From Geodermatophilus sp. DSM 44513 (lineage in GTDB: Bacteria; Actinomycetota; Actinomycetes; Mycobacteriales; Geodermatophilaceae): 64,000 bases of DNA. The stretch lies in NCBI RefSeq assembly GCF_032460525.1, contig NZ_CP135963.1:1240001-1304000 (forward strand), written 5' to 3'. The notes beneath the pieces are model-generated. The model was not told where the DNA came from, did no database searches, and saw only the letters and a list, made by a program, of their open reading frames with translations. The translations under genes and the position numbers were made by a program. Of this stretch, positions 39,272 to 48,507 are shown piece after piece. Position 1 is the first letter of the stretch; the number at the start of each line of letters is the position of its first letter.

Positions 39272-39280
39272 TGCTGTGGC

Positions 39281-40138
39281 CTAGACGTCGCGGCGGGAGA
39301 AGGACAGCGCGGTCAGGCCCCACACCACCGCGATCCAGGCCGCGGCCCAGGCCAGGTAGGCGGGGGTGAGCGCGCCGTCGGCCAGGAAGGGGAAGCCGCC
39401 GTCGGTGGGGCCCATCTGCAGCAGCGCGATCGGGTCCTGGAAGGCGTTCATGGCGCCGCGCCACAGCCCGTCGGTGGGCAGCAGCACCCGGGACACGGTG
39501 CCCACCCGCTCGACGCCCTCGTTGCCCAGCGCCGCGCCGAAACCGCCGACCACGCCGGCGACCCAGGTCGCGCCGAACAGCCCGACCGCCACGATGCCCG
39601 AGGCCATCGGCGAGACGGCGCTGGACAGCAGCAGCGCCAGGGTCAGCAGCGCCACCGTCTGCGCGGCGAGCAGGGCCACCCCGGTGACGGGCGCCGGCGG
39701 CCAGTAGCCGACCGTGGCGCCGACCACCAGGACCTGCGCCAGCCCGGCCAGGACGACGTAGCCGCCGCCGAACGCGGCCAGCCCCAGCCACTTGCCCGCC
39801 AGGACGGCCGAGCGGCGGACCGGCCGGGCCAGCACGACCAGCGCCTGCCCCGACTCCAGCTCCCCGGACAGCGTCGGCCCGGCCAGGAACGCGGTGCCGA
39901 TCGCTGCGATCAGACTCAGCCCGAACATGATCAGGTTGAGCAGCACCGAGGCCACCAGGCGGGCCTCGCCACTGGTCAGCGTGCCGAGCTCGGAGTCCAG
40001 CCCGACCAGCCGGGAGAAGCCCCAGGCGCTCAGCGCGAGCAGCACCACGGTCAGCGCGAGCAGCGCCCAGACGACCCGTCGCCGGACGGCCTCGCGCAGG
40101 GTCAGCCCGGCGATGGTCAGCACCGTGCGGGCGGTCAC
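39281..40138 (-). CDS. ABC-2 type transporter permease
   Basis: The 285-residue protein starts GTG 40138, 4 bp inside the end of the ATPase gene. It has about six membrane helices: [60 protein letters not shown] and others, with [20 protein letters not shown] between helices, typical of NosY-like ABC-2 permeases. It pairs with the ATPase to export an unknown substrate, possibly copper-site assembly or an antimicrobial compound; neither can be shown. Confidence 0.9.
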   Translation of the reverse strand: MTARTVLTIAGLTLREAVRRRVVWALLALTVVLLALSAWGFSRLVGLDSELGTLTSGEARLVASVLLNLIMFGLSLIAAIGTAFLAGPTLSGELESGQALVVLARPVRRSAVLAGKWLGLAAFGGGYVVLAGLAQVLVVGATVGYWPPAPVTGVALLAAQTVALLTLALLLSSAVSPMASGIVAVGLFGATWVAGVVGGFGAALGNEGVERVGTVSRVLLPTDGLWRGAMNAFQDPIALLQMGPTDGGFPFLADGALTPAYLAWAAAWIAVVWGLTALSFSRRDV

Positions 40139-41100
40139 GACCGCACCTGCCCGGAGCCGGCCCGCAGGATGCCGAGCAGGCGCTCCTCCAGGCTGATCCG
40201 CGCCGGCTCCACCGCGTGCACCCGCACGCCGAGGGCCACCAGGTCGCGCACCAGGTCCGGCACCGTCGTCCCGTCGTCCTCGGCGGGCAGCGCGACGGTG
40301 TACCAGCCGCCCTCGTGCTGGACCGGCCCGGCCGCGGCCAGCCGCGTCTGCGCCGCGGCGACCACGCCGGTCAGGTGCAGCCGGACCTCGCGCTGCCCCA
40401 GCAGCTCCGCGAGCGTGCCGGAGGCGGCGACCCGCCCGCGGTCCAGCACGACCACCCGGTCGCACACCCGCTCCACCTCACCGATCAGGTGCGAGTTGAG
40501 CAGCACGGCCACGCCCCGCTCGCGCAGCGACAGCACCACGTCGCGGACGTCGGCCCGGCCCAGCGGGTCCAGCGCGCTGGTCGGCTCGTCGAGCACCACC
40601 AGCTCGGGGCGGGCGACCAGCGCCACGGCCAGGCCCAGCCGCTGCTGCATGCCCTTGGAGAACCCGCCCACCCGGTCACCGGTGCGGGCGCCCAGCCCGA
40701 CCAGCTCCAGGCAGCCGCGCTGCTCCTCCCGCGGGACGTCGACGCCGGCCAGCCGCACGTGCAGCCGCAGCACCTCGGCCGGGGTGAGCCACGGCTGGTA
40801 GCGGAACAGCTCGGGCAGGTAGCCCACCCCGGCACGGGCGGCCGGGTCGGTGCCCGGCCGGCCCAGCACCATCACCTCGCCGGCGTCCGGCCGGACCAGG
40901 CCGAGCAGCATCTTGATCACGGTGGTCTTGCCGGCGCCGTTCGGCCCGAGCAGGCCGACCACCTCACCGCGGCCCACGGCCAGCGACACGCCGTCGACCG
41001 CCGTGCGCCGCCCGTACCGCTTGCGCAGGCCGTCGCACCACAGCGCCGGGGACGGCGGCAGGTCACCGACCAGCCGCGCCGCGGCCTCGACCGCGGTCAC
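40135..41100 (-). CDS. ABC-2 transporter ATP-binding protein
   Basis: The protein has 321 residues with Walker A LLGPNGAGKTTVIKML, signature GFSKGMQQRLGLAVAL, Walker B LVVLDEPTSALDP and switch NSHLIGEVERVCD. A C-terminal domain of about 100 residues follows. GTG 41100 overlaps the stop of the anti-sigma gene by 4 bp and its own stop overlaps the permease start by 4 bp, so four genes (sigma, anti-sigma, ATPase, permease) form one tightly coupled operon. Confidence 0.93.
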   Translation of the reverse strand: MTAVEAAARLVGDLPPSPALWCDGLRKRYGRRTAVDGVSLAVGRGEVVGLLGPNGAGKTTVIKMLLGLVRPDAGEVMVLGRPGTDPAARAGVGYLPELFRYQPWLTPAEVLRLHVRLAGVDVPREEQRGCLELVGLGARTGDRVGGFSKGMQQRLGLAVALVARPELVVLDEPTSALDPLGRADVRDVVLSLRERGVAVLLNSHLIGEVERVCDRVVVLDRGRVAASGTLAELLGQREVRLHLTGVVAAAQTRLAAAGPVQHEGGWYTVALPAEDDGTTVPDLVRDLVALGVRVHAVEPARISLEERLLGILRAGSGQVRS

Positions 41101-42161
41101 CGCAGCTCCGCGGCCACGTCCAGCACCTCGTCGGGGGACAGCGAGCCGCCGACCAGGGTGACCACGCCGTCCTCGACCCACACGACGGCGGCCAGGGCCT
41201 GGTCGCGGGACTCCAGCACGGTGGCCGGCAGCCCGCCGACCGAGGCCTCGGAGGTCTCCACCAGGTCTGCCGGCACCGGGATGGGCAGCGTGGACCCGTC
41301 GGCGGTGAAGGTGCGCAGCTGGGCGGCCACGTCCTCGGGCAGGCCGGGCAGGGAGAGCAGGAAGTCGCGGACGGTCTCGAACGGCACGCCGGACGACGAC
41401 GCCGACGGGGCGACGGCCCGGCCGACGACCAGGGAGGGCAGTCCGGAGGGCTGGGTCCACACCGCGGCGACCCCCGGGCCGGCGGTGAGCCGCACCTGGG
41501 CGCCGTCGAGGCCCGCGGGCACCGGCGGCAGGGACCCGCCGGAGGCCGCCGCAGCCTTGGCCGCGGAGAAGGTGAAGACGCCGCTCAGCTCGCCGACGAC
41601 GGCGTAGGCGGGGTCGCCCGCCACGCCGGTGGGCAGCTCGCCCACCTCGGGGACGTCCAGGCCGGTCTCCGCACGGGCGGCCGCGGCGTCGGCGACCTGG
41701 CGCGGGCCGTCGTCGCCGGTCACCGCGACGTCGCCGTAGGCGGTGAGGTCGGGCAGCGCGACGAGGTCGTCGGTGTTGACCTCCAGCGGGGCGACCTGCT
41801 CGGTGCGGAAGATCGGCAGCCAGTCGGTGGCCGCGGCCACCCCGGCGCCGGAGAGCACGACGACGGCGGCCAGCACGGCCGCGGCCGGCCGGTGCAGCCA
41901 CCCGGCGCGCCGGCGGGCCGGTGCGGCCGCGGGCGTCGCGGTCCGGGCGGGCACCGCGGCCGACAGCCGCCGCCAGCCGGCCGCGGGGTCGGTGGCGACG
42001 TCGGCACGCAGCGCCGCCCCGGCCAGGGCCGCGTCCTCGCGCGCGGCGGCCAGGCCGGACAGGCAGGCGGGGCAGCCGGCGACGTGCCGCCGGTCGGCGT
42101 CGGAGACCCCGGCCGGCTCGTCGAGCAGACGGCGCAGCACACCCTCACTCGGATGACGCAT
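41097..42161 (-). CDS. Anti-sigma factor-like membrane protein with ZAS motif
   Basis: The 354-residue protein has an N-terminal zinc-anti-sigma pattern (RRHVAGCPACLSGLAAARED: H-x3-C-x2-C), one membrane helix (AAAVLAAVVVLSGAGVAAA) and a 230-residue extracytoplasmic domain (VGELSGVFTFSAAKAAAAS, LTAGPGVAAVWTQPSGLPSL). It should hold the ECF sigma factor encoded just upstream, with which it overlaps 17 bp, and release it on an external signal. The large outer domain distinguishes it from minimal anti-sigma factors. Confidence 0.85.
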   Translation of the reverse strand: MRHPSEGVLRRLLDEPAGVSDADRRHVAGCPACLSGLAAAREDAALAGAALRADVATDPAAGWRRLSAAVPARTATPAAAPARRRAGWLHRPAAAVLAAVVVLSGAGVAAATDWLPIFRTEQVAPLEVNTDDLVALPDLTAYGDVAVTGDDGPRQVADAAAARAETGLDVPEVGELPTGVAGDPAYAVVGELSGVFTFSAAKAAAASGGSLPPVPAGLDGAQVRLTAGPGVAAVWTQPSGLPSLVVGRAVAPSASSSGVPFETVRDFLLSLPGLPEDVAAQLRTFTADGSTLPIPVPADLVETSEASVGGLPATVLESRDQALAAVVWVEDGVVTLVGGSLSPDEVLDVAAELR

Positions 42162-42753
42162 GACGGACCCACTCCTCTCGCAGGGCGGACTCGGCCCGCC
42201 GGATGGTCGTGCCGACGCTGCCGGGCGCCATGTCCAGCGCCCCGGCGATCTCGGCGTAGCTCAGGCCGCTGTGCCGCAGCACCAGGGCCGCGGCCTGCTT
42301 GTGCGGCAGCCGGACGAGCAGTGCCCGCAGCCGGCTGTGCTCCTCGCGGGCGGCGACGGTGTCGGCCACGTCGCCCGTCGCCTCGTCGACCGCGGTGGCC
42401 GCCTCGCGGGTGGCGCGGCGCCGCCCGGAGCGCAGCACGTTCAGCGCGGTGTGCACCGCGGCGACCGACAGCCACCCCCGCGCCTCGCCGGCCGGCACCG
42501 TGGACCGGCTGAAGGCCAGGAACACCTCCTGGGCGACGTCCTCGGCCTCGTCCCGTGACCCCAGCACCCGGGCGGCGGTGGCGACCACCCACGGGTAGTC
42601 GGCGCGGAAGACCTGCTCGAGGTCGGGCCGCACGGCGGCCGCAGGGTGCTCCGTCCGCCGCGCCCGCCCGGCCAGCGCGCTGCCCGGCCCCCGCGGCAGC
42701 GCGGCCGCCAGGGCGGCTGCGGGCCCACCGGGGCCGGTACGTCCGAGGTCCAC
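42145..42753 (-). CDS. ECF-family RNA polymerase sigma factor
   Basis: The sigma-70 region 2 is LEQVFRADYPWVVATAARVL followed by SRDEAEDVAQEVFLAFSRS, and region 4 is RLRALLVRLPHKQAAALVLR and HSGLSYAEIAGALDMAPGSV. It directs RNA polymerase to a stress regulon probably including its own operon. The start is unsure: GTG 42753 gives 202 residues; TTG 42789 and GTG 42633 are also in frame, and homology begins just after the last. No ribosome site decides it. The next genes encode its likely anti-sigma factor and an ABC exporter. Confidence 0.9.
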   Translation of the reverse strand: MDLGRTGPGGPAAALAAALPRGPGSALAGRARRTEHPAAAVRPDLEQVFRADYPWVVATAARVLGSRDEAEDVAQEVFLAFSRSTVPAGEARGWLSVAAVHTALNVLRSGRRRATREAATAVDEATGDVADTVAAREEHSRLRALLVRLPHKQAAALVLRHSGLSYAEIAGALDMAPGSVGTTIRRAESALREEWVRHASSE

Positions 42754-42820
42754 ACCGGTAGAGCACCACCGCGGCCCGGGATGTGACAACGACCCGAGCC
42801 CCGTGTCCCGACCCAGGGCC

Positions 42821-43333
42821 TCAGCCGCGGCCGGCCGGCCGGCCGCCCGGGTCGGCGTAGCGGCCGCGCAGCCGCAGCAGCGGGGCGCCGCCGGCGGCCA
42901 GCACCGGGACGCCGGTGACCTCCAGCAGGGCGAGCACGTGGTCGCCGGCCTCGACGAGCCGGTCCAGGCGGCAGTCCAGCGCGGCCAGCCCCTGCTCCAG
43001 CACGATCGCCCCGCTGTCGTCGGCCCGCCGCCAGGGCACCGACTGCAGCAGGTGGCGGGCGCTGGGCCGTCCGGCGGAGGAGAACCGGCTGGCCACGATC
43101 GCGTGCTCGGCGGCGAGGACGGTCAGCCCGCAGGCGCCCACGTCGGCGAGCACCTCCGCCGGGTAGCCACCGGCCGACAGGCCCACGGCGACCAGCGGCG
43201 GGTGCGCCGAGACGCTCATGACCGAGGAGACGGTGGTGCCGACGTCGTCCATGTCGTCGCGGACGGTCATCAGGCAGACCCCGGCGGCGTACTGGCGCAG
43301 CGCCGCGGTGAACGCAGCGGGGTCGACCGGCAT
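42821..43333 (-). CDS. Flavin reductase-like FMN-binding protein
   Basis: The 170-residue protein contains ALRQYAAGVCLMTVRDDMDD, TTVSSVMSVSAHPPLVAVGL and EHAIVASRFSS, the split-barrel flavin reductase domain that supplies reduced FMN to two-component monooxygenases, though no monooxygenase is nearby. ATG 43333 matches the family start; the longer frame upstream is Pro-rich and unlike the family. The C-terminus is Gly/Arg-rich. Confidence 0.87.
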   Translation of the reverse strand: MPVDPAAFTAALRQYAAGVCLMTVRDDMDDVGTTVSSVMSVSAHPPLVAVGLSAGGYPAEVLADVGACGLTVLAAEHAIVASRFSSAGRPSARHLLQSVPWRRADDSGAIVLEQGLAALDCRLDRLVEAGDHVLALLEVTGVPVLAAGGAPLLRLRGRYADPGGRPAGRG

Positions 43334-43466
43334 GCCGACCAGTCGACCACAGGGAGGACCTCGTGCCCCGCCGCCGGCTGGGGCGAGCCGGGGCGGGGCC
43401 GGCGGCGGTGCCGGGTCGGGCGGATCAGCGCTGTGCGCGCCGCCTCGGGGCTGGTGAGATGGGGGC

Positions 43467-44900
43467 GTGGACACCCGTGAGTTCGACGTGGTCGTCATCG
43501 GTGGCGGGTCGACCGGCGAGAACCTGGCCGACGTCGTGGTCCGGGGCGGGCTGACCGCCGCCCTGGTCGAGGCCGAACTGGTCGGCGGGGAGTGCTCCTA
43601 CTGGGCGTGCATGCCCAGCAAGGCGCTGCTGCGCGGCACCGAGGCGCTGGCCGCCGCCCGCGCGGTCGACGGCGCCCGCCAGGCGGTGACCGGCGAGCAG
43701 GACGTCGCGGCCACCCTGGCCCGCCGGGACTCCTTCACCCACGGCTGGGACGACGCCTCCCAGGCCGAGTGGGTGGCCGGCGCCGGCATCGCGCTGGTCC
43801 GCGGCACCGGCCGGCTGGAGGGGGAGCGGGTCGTCGTCGTCACCGGCGACGACGGGCAGGAGACCCGGTTGAGCGCCCGGCACGCGGTCGCCGTCTGCAC
43901 CGGGTCGGAGGCCGCCGTGCCGCCCGCGGACGGGCTGCGCGAGGTCGGCCCGTGGACCCCGCGGGAGGCCACCAGCGCCAAGGAGGCACCCGGCCGGCTG
44001 CTGGTGGTGGGCGGCGGCTACGTCGGCTGCGAGATGGCCACCGCCTGGGCGGCGCTCGGCTCGCGGGTCACCCTGCTGCAGCGCGGCCCCCGGCTCCTGC
44101 CGGACCTGGAGCCCGAGGCGGGCGAGGCCGTGACCGGCGCGCTGCGGGCCGCCGGGGTCGACGTCCGGCTGGACACGGAGGCGACCGCCGCCCGGCGTGA
44201 GGGGGGCGAGGTCGTGCTGACCACCGCCGACGGCGAGCTGCGCGGCGACGAGGTGCTGGTCGCCGTCGGCCGCCGCCCGCGCACCGGCGACCTCGGGCTG
44301 GACACCGTCGGCCTGCCGCCGGGGGAGTACCTCGACGTCGACGACTCCCTGCAGGTCCGTGGCCTGCCCTGGGCCTACGGCGTCGGCGACGTCAACAACC
44401 GCCGGCAGCTGACGCACATGGGCAAGTACCAGGCCCGGCAGGCGGGGGCGGCGATCGTCGCCCGGGCCCGCGGGGAGCAGGTGCCGCTGGCCGACTGGTC
44501 GCCGTTCGTGGCCACCGCCGACCGGCTGGCCACCCCGTCGGTGGTGTTCACCGACCCCCAGGTGGCGAGCGTCGGGCTGACCCGCGCCGCCGCCGAGCGG
44601 GCCGGGGTCGCCCACCGGGTGGTGCAGTACGACCTCGGCGGCGTCGCCGGGGCTTCGCTGCACGCCGACGGCTACACCGGGACGGCGATCGCGCTGGTCG
44701 ACCCCGACCGCGAGGTGCTGCTCGGGGTCACCTTCGTCGGGCCGGCCGTCGCCGAGCTGCTGCACGCCGCCACGGTCGCCGTCGCCGGGGAGGTGCCGGT
44801 CGCCCGGCTCTGGCACGCGGTGCCGGCCTACCCGACGATGAGCGAGATCTGGCTGCGGCTGCTGGAGGGCTACCGCGACTCGAGCAGCAGCAGCGCGTAG
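43467..44900 (+). CDS. FAD-dependent disulfide oxidoreductase (dihydrolipoamide dehydrogenase-like)
   Basis: The 477-residue protein has the FAD-binding VVVIGGGSTGENLADVVV, redox-active GGECSYWACMPSKALLR (C-x4-C, as in lipoamide dehydrogenase), the NAD(P)-binding LLVVGGGYVGCEMATAWAAL and the FAD motif YGVGDVNN. At the C-terminus the usual HPT-SE catalytic motif reads AYPTMSE, with Tyr in place of the His, as in mercuric reductase-like proteins, so the physiological substrate is uncertain. GTG 43467 fits. The 3' end overlaps the convergent NUDIX gene by 31 bp. Confidence 0.9.
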   Translation: MDTREFDVVVIGGGSTGENLADVVVRGGLTAALVEAELVGGECSYWACMPSKALLRGTEALAAARAVDGARQAVTGEQDVAATLARRDSFTHGWDDASQAEWVAGAGIALVRGTGRLEGERVVVVTGDDGQETRLSARHAVAVCTGSEAAVPPADGLREVGPWTPREATSAKEAPGRLLVVGGGYVGCEMATAWAALGSRVTLLQRGPRLLPDLEPEAGEAVTGALRAAGVDVRLDTEATAARREGGEVVLTTADGELRGDEVLVAVGRRPRTGDLGLDTVGLPPGEYLDVDDSLQVRGLPWAYGVGDVNNRRQLTHMGKYQARQAGAAIVARARGEQVPLADWSPFVATADRLATPSVVFTDPQVASVGLTRAAAERAGVAHRVVQYDLGGVAGASLHADGYTGTAIALVDPDREVLLGVTFVGPAVAELLHAATVAVAGEVPVARLWHAVPAYPTMSEIWLRLLEGYRDSSSSSA

Positions 44901-45397
44901 GCGGCCAGGCTCGGCCCGTCGGTGAACCGGCCGCCGGCCACCATCGCCCGCAGCTCGCCCTCGGTCACGAACGCCTGCCGCATGTCGGCCTCGGTCGCCT
45001 CCCGCGCCGTCGGCCCCGGGGTGAGGTCGGTGGCCAGCCAGACGTCGAACTCCTGCGTCGACAGGCCCGGCGCCAGGTCCAGGTGACCGAGGTGGCGCAG
45101 CGACCCGGCGCGCAGGCCGGTCTCCTCGGCGAGCTCGGCGCGGGCCAGCTCCTCCGCGCTGCCTCGTGACCCGGCCGTCCACGTGCCCTGCGGGAACTCC
45201 CACGCACGCCGGCCCAGCGGGTACCGGTACTGCTCGACCAGCCAGAAGCCGCCGCGCTCGGCGGGCAGCACCAGCGCGAAGTCCGCCTTCTCCACCACGC
45301 CGTAGACCCCGGCGCTGCCGTCGGCGCGCTCGACCGCGTCCTCCCGCACCCGGATCCACGGGCTGCGGTAGACCTCCCGGCTGCCCGTCGTCCGCAC
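44870..45397 (-). CDS. NUDIX hydrolase (ADP-ribose pyrophosphatase-like)
   Basis: The 175-residue protein shows VYGVVEKADFALVLPAERGG, VEQYRYPLGRRAWEFPQGTW and the NUDIX box region GSRGSAEELARAELAEETGL. The box has the EExGL end and upstream Glu, but the Arg of the canonical REUxEE is Ala, which may reduce or alter activity. Relatives hydrolyse ADP-ribose or other nucleoside diphosphate derivatives. GTG 45397 is used because longer extensions lack homology. Confidence 0.88.
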   Translation of the reverse strand: MRTTGSREVYRSPWIRVREDAVERADGSAGVYGVVEKADFALVLPAERGGFWLVEQYRYPLGRRAWEFPQGTWTAGSRGSAEELARAELAEETGLRAGSLRHLGHLDLAPGLSTQEFDVWLATDLTPGPTAREATEADMRQAFVTEGELRAMVAGGRFTDGPSLAAYALLLLESR

Positions 45398-45455
45398 CCG
45401 GCCACTGTGCCGGGTCCCGCGCCCGGGCGCCCGACCGGCGTGCTGGAGTGGGGCC

Positions 45456-46250
45456 GTGCAGCTCGGACCCACCCACCTCTCCTGGCGCCGTTTCGTCGCC
45501 CTCGGCGACTCGTTCACCGAGGGGCTGGCCGACCACGACCCGCACCGCCCGGGGGAGTACCGCGGCTGGGCCGACCGGTTGGCCGGGCACCTGGCGGCGG
45601 CCACCGAGGGCGAGGTCGAGTACGCCAACCTGGCGATCCGTGGCCGGCTGCTGGCCCAGGTGCTCGGCGAGCAGGTGCCCGTCGCGCTGGCCGCCGGGCC
45701 GGACCTGGTCAGCCTGGTCGCCGGCGGCAACGACCTGCTGCGGCCCGGCGCCGACCCCGACCGGCTGGCCGCCGGCCTCGAGGGCGCCGTCGCCCGCTTC
45801 CGCGCCGCCGGCGCCGACGTGCTGCTGGCCACCGGGGTGGACCCGCGGCAGACGCCGATCATCCGCCGCACCCGCGGGCGGGTCGCGGTGTTCAACGCCT
45901 CGCTGTGGTCGATCGCCGCCCGGCACGGTGCGGTGGTGCTCGACCAGTGGGGCGCCGGCTGGGTCCAGGACTGGCGCATGTGGGACGGCGACCGCATCCA
46001 CCTCACCCCCGAGGGTCACCGCCGGACGGCCCTGGCCGCGGCCACCGCGCTGGGGCTGCGGGTGGACGACGACTGGCGCACCCCGCTGCCGCCGCAGCCG
46101 CCGCGCGCGCTGCGGGCCGCCCTGGCCGAGGAGGCCGCGTGGGTGCGCGGCTTCGTCGCGCCGTGGGTCGCCCGGCGGCTGCGCGGGCGCTCCTCCGGGG
46201 ACGGCCGGGCGGCCAAGCGCCCGGTGCCGCTGGCGCTGCCCCGCGCCTGA
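45456..46250 (+). CDS. SGNH/GDSL-family hydrolase
   Basis: The 264-residue protein has the blocks of SGNH hydrolases: FVALGDSFTEGLAD with the catalytic Ser, NLAIRGRLLAQV with Gly, SLVAGGNDLLRPG with Asn, and DRIHLTPEGHRRTA with the Asp/His pair. No signal peptide is present, so it acts in the cytoplasm as a lipase/esterase-type hydrolase on an unknown ester. It is common as a single gene in actinobacteria. It converges on the GGDEF-EAL gene with 3 bp between stops. Confidence 0.92.
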   Translation: MQLGPTHLSWRRFVALGDSFTEGLADHDPHRPGEYRGWADRLAGHLAAATEGEVEYANLAIRGRLLAQVLGEQVPVALAAGPDLVSLVAGGNDLLRPGADPDRLAAGLEGAVARFRAAGADVLLATGVDPRQTPIIRRTRGRVAVFNASLWSIAARHGAVVLDQWGAGWVQDWRMWDGDRIHLTPEGHRRTALAAATALGLRVDDDWRTPLPPQPPRALRAALAEEAAWVRGFVAPWVARRLRGRSSGDGRAAKRPVPLALPRA

Positions 46251-46253
46251 GCG

Positions 46254-48257
46254 TCAGGTGTCCGTGCGCAGGTCCTCGGTGACCGGGCCGGCCGGCGGGC
46301 GGCCCTCGTCGGCCCGCCCCCCTCCGTCCGGGCGGCGTTCCGGTCGCGGGGCCGGCACCGGCGGCAGCCCCCGGGTCACCAGCGCCTCGCCGTCCAGCAC
46401 GTCCTGCACGGTGACCTCCCCCGGCGGCAGCGTGCCGGTCAGGTCGACGTCCCCGGTGCTCGGCACGGTCGCCGGCAGCGGCGCCGGCCGGCCGAAGGCG
46501 TACCCCTGGGCCATCTCGCAGCCGTGCTCGCGCAGCCAGTCGGCCTGGTCGAGGTCCTCGATGCCCTCGGCGATGACCTGCAGGCCCATGCCCAGGCCCA
46601 GCTGCACCAGGCCCTGCACCAGCGCGGCCGTGGAGGGCTCGGTCACCACGTCGGCGACGAACGACCGGTCGATCTTGACGGTGTGGATGGGCAGCCGGTG
46701 CAGCGCGGTGATCGCGGAGTAGCCGGTGCCGAAGTCGTCCAGCGCCAGGGTGACGCCGGCGTCGGTCACCTCCGACACCGCCTGCAGCGTGGCGTCGGCG
46801 GCGAACAGCGCGGTCGACTCGGTGATCTCCAGCTCCAGCCGCTCCGGTGGCAGCCCGGACTCGGCCAGCGCGTCGACGACCAGGTCGGCGAAGCCGGGCT
46901 CGGCCAGGTGGCGGGCGGAGACGTTGACGTGCACCCGCAGCCCGGCCGGCCAGCCGGCGGCGTCGAAGCAGGCCTGGCGCAGCACCCAGGCGCCCAGCCG
47001 GGAGGTCAGCCGGTTGTCCTCGGCGGCGGCGAGGAAGGCCCCCGGCGGGAGCAGCCCGCGGGTGGGGTGCTCCCAGCGGATGAGCGCCTCGTAGCCCAGC
47101 AGCGTCTCGTCGGCCAGCGACACGATCGGCTGGTAGAACAGCCGCAGCTCGTCGGACTCCAGCGCGTGCCGCAGGTCGGCCTCCAGCTGCAGCTGGTCCA
47201 CCTCGCTGTCGGACAGGCCGCCGTCGTGCACCTCGATGCGGGCGCGGCTGCCGTCGGCCTGGGCGCGGGTCAGCGCGGTCTGGGCCTGGCGCAGCAGGTC
47301 GTCCGGGGCGACGTCGGAGCCCAGCGTCAGCCCCACGCTGGCCGACAGCACGATCTCCCGCTCGCCGACGAGGAACGGGTCGTCGAGCACCGACAGCAGC
47401 CGGTCGGCCATGGTGCGCAGCCCGTCGAGGTCCTCGACGTCCTCGGCCAGGATGAGGAACTCGTCCCCGCCCAGCCGGACGGCGGTGTCCTCCACCCGGG
47501 TGCTCCAGCGCAGCCGGTCGGCGACCTGGATCAGCAGGTGGTCGCCGGCCTCGTTGCCGAGGACGTCGTTGACCGCCCGGAACCGGTCGAGGTCCAGGTG
47601 CACCAGCCCGACCTGCAGCCCGCGGCGGCGGGACAGCGCCAGGGCGTGCTCGAGCCGGTCGCTCAGCGCCCGCCGGTTGGGCAGGCCGGTGAGCTGGTCG
47701 GTGAAGGCCCGGCGGACCAGGTCCTCCTCGGCGCGGCGGCGGTCGGTCCCGTCGACCAGCGACAGCACGACGAACTGCGGCGCCCCGGTGGCGGTGTGCA
47801 CGACCTCGTGCGACTGGGTGGCCCACAGCTCCGTGCCGTCCGCGCGGCGTAGTCGCCGCTCGCCGTCGACACCCAGCCACGGGTCGACCGGGCCGTCGGT
47901 GCGGTCGGGCACCGGGGCCTCGTCGGGGTGGGCGAGCAGGTCGACGTGCCGCCCCACGAGGTCCTCGGGGGTGCGGCCGGTCAGGTCGCACAGGGCGTCG
48001 TTGACCACGAGCAGGTGGCCGTCGAGGTCGACCAGGGCCTTGGGGATCGGCGCGGCGAGGAACAGGGCGCGGAAGAGCTGCCCGCGGTCGGCCAGCAGGG
48101 TGTCGATCGCGCGGGGCCTCGAGCCGGCGGCGGTGCCGGCCGTCCCCTCCGGGGGACGCGACACGTCGGGGGAGCTCGGGTTCACCTGCACAGCGTGCTG
48201 GACCCGAGCCGTCCAGCACGGGAACCGGCCGACGGAGAGTCGTGGTCGGTCGCTCAC
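46254..48257 (-). CDS. PAS-GGDEF-EAL cyclic di-GMP enzyme
   Basis: The protein has a PAS domain at roughly residues 60-180 (LFLAAPIPKALVDLDGHLL), a diguanylate cyclase domain with intact RLGGDEF (residues 263-267) and a phosphodiesterase domain with intact YEALIRWEHP (EAL 390-392) and DDFGTGYSAITALHRLP. Both active sites look competent, so it could make or degrade c-di-GMP, controlled through the PAS domain. The start is GTG 48257 (667 residues) or GTG 48185 (643); a 25-bp inverted repeat just upstream of the latter favours the shorter one. No membrane helix is seen. Confidence 0.92.
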   Translation of the reverse strand: MSDRPRLSVGRFPCWTARVQHAVQVNPSSPDVSRPPEGTAGTAAGSRPRAIDTLLADRGQLFRALFLAAPIPKALVDLDGHLLVVNDALCDLTGRTPEDLVGRHVDLLAHPDEAPVPDRTDGPVDPWLGVDGERRLRRADGTELWATQSHEVVHTATGAPQFVVLSLVDGTDRRRAEEDLVRRAFTDQLTGLPNRRALSDRLEHALALSRRRGLQVGLVHLDLDRFRAVNDVLGNEAGDHLLIQVADRLRWSTRVEDTAVRLGGDEFLILAEDVEDLDGLRTMADRLLSVLDDPFLVGEREIVLSASVGLTLGSDVAPDDLLRQAQTALTRAQADGSRARIEVHDGGLSDSEVDQLQLEADLRHALESDELRLFYQPIVSLADETLLGYEALIRWEHPTRGLLPPGAFLAAAEDNRLTSRLGAWVLRQACFDAAGWPAGLRVHVNVSARHLAEPGFADLVVDALAESGLPPERLELEITESTALFAADATLQAVSEVTDAGVTLALDDFGTGYSAITALHRLPIHTVKIDRSFVADVVTEPSTAALVQGLVQLGLGMGLQVIAEGIEDLDQADWLREHGCEMAQGYAFGRPAPLPATVPSTGDVDLTGTLPPGEVTVQDVLDGEALVTRGLPPVPAPRPERRPDGGGRADEGRPPAGPVTEDLRTDT
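48195..48219. promoter_or_regulatory. Inverted repeat upstream of the GGDEF-EAL gene
   Basis: GTGCTGGAC (48195-48203) and GTCCAGCAC (48211-48219) form a perfect 9-bp inverted repeat with a 7-nt loop. It lies 10 bp before the alternative start GTG 48185. It could be an operator or a leader hairpin; if GTG 48257 is the true start it is coding sequence. Confidence 0.4.
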
Positions 48258-48507
48258 ACATCGTCACATCACGTGCACGGCGGGACAGGTGGTGCGGGTG
48301 GGACACGACGGCGGACGGCACCCGGGGGATCCGGCCAGCTCGGCTGGCACGCGCGTGCCCCGTGGTGCCCGGACGCAGCAGGTGGAGCCGAGGGAGGCGT
48401 GGGGGAGGAGCGGCACCGGATCCCCGGCCCGGCGGTGTCCCCCGCACGGGTGGCTGCCCGGCCGCCGTGCTGCTGCGCCGCGCTGCCGGCGGCCACGCTG
48501 GGCCACG

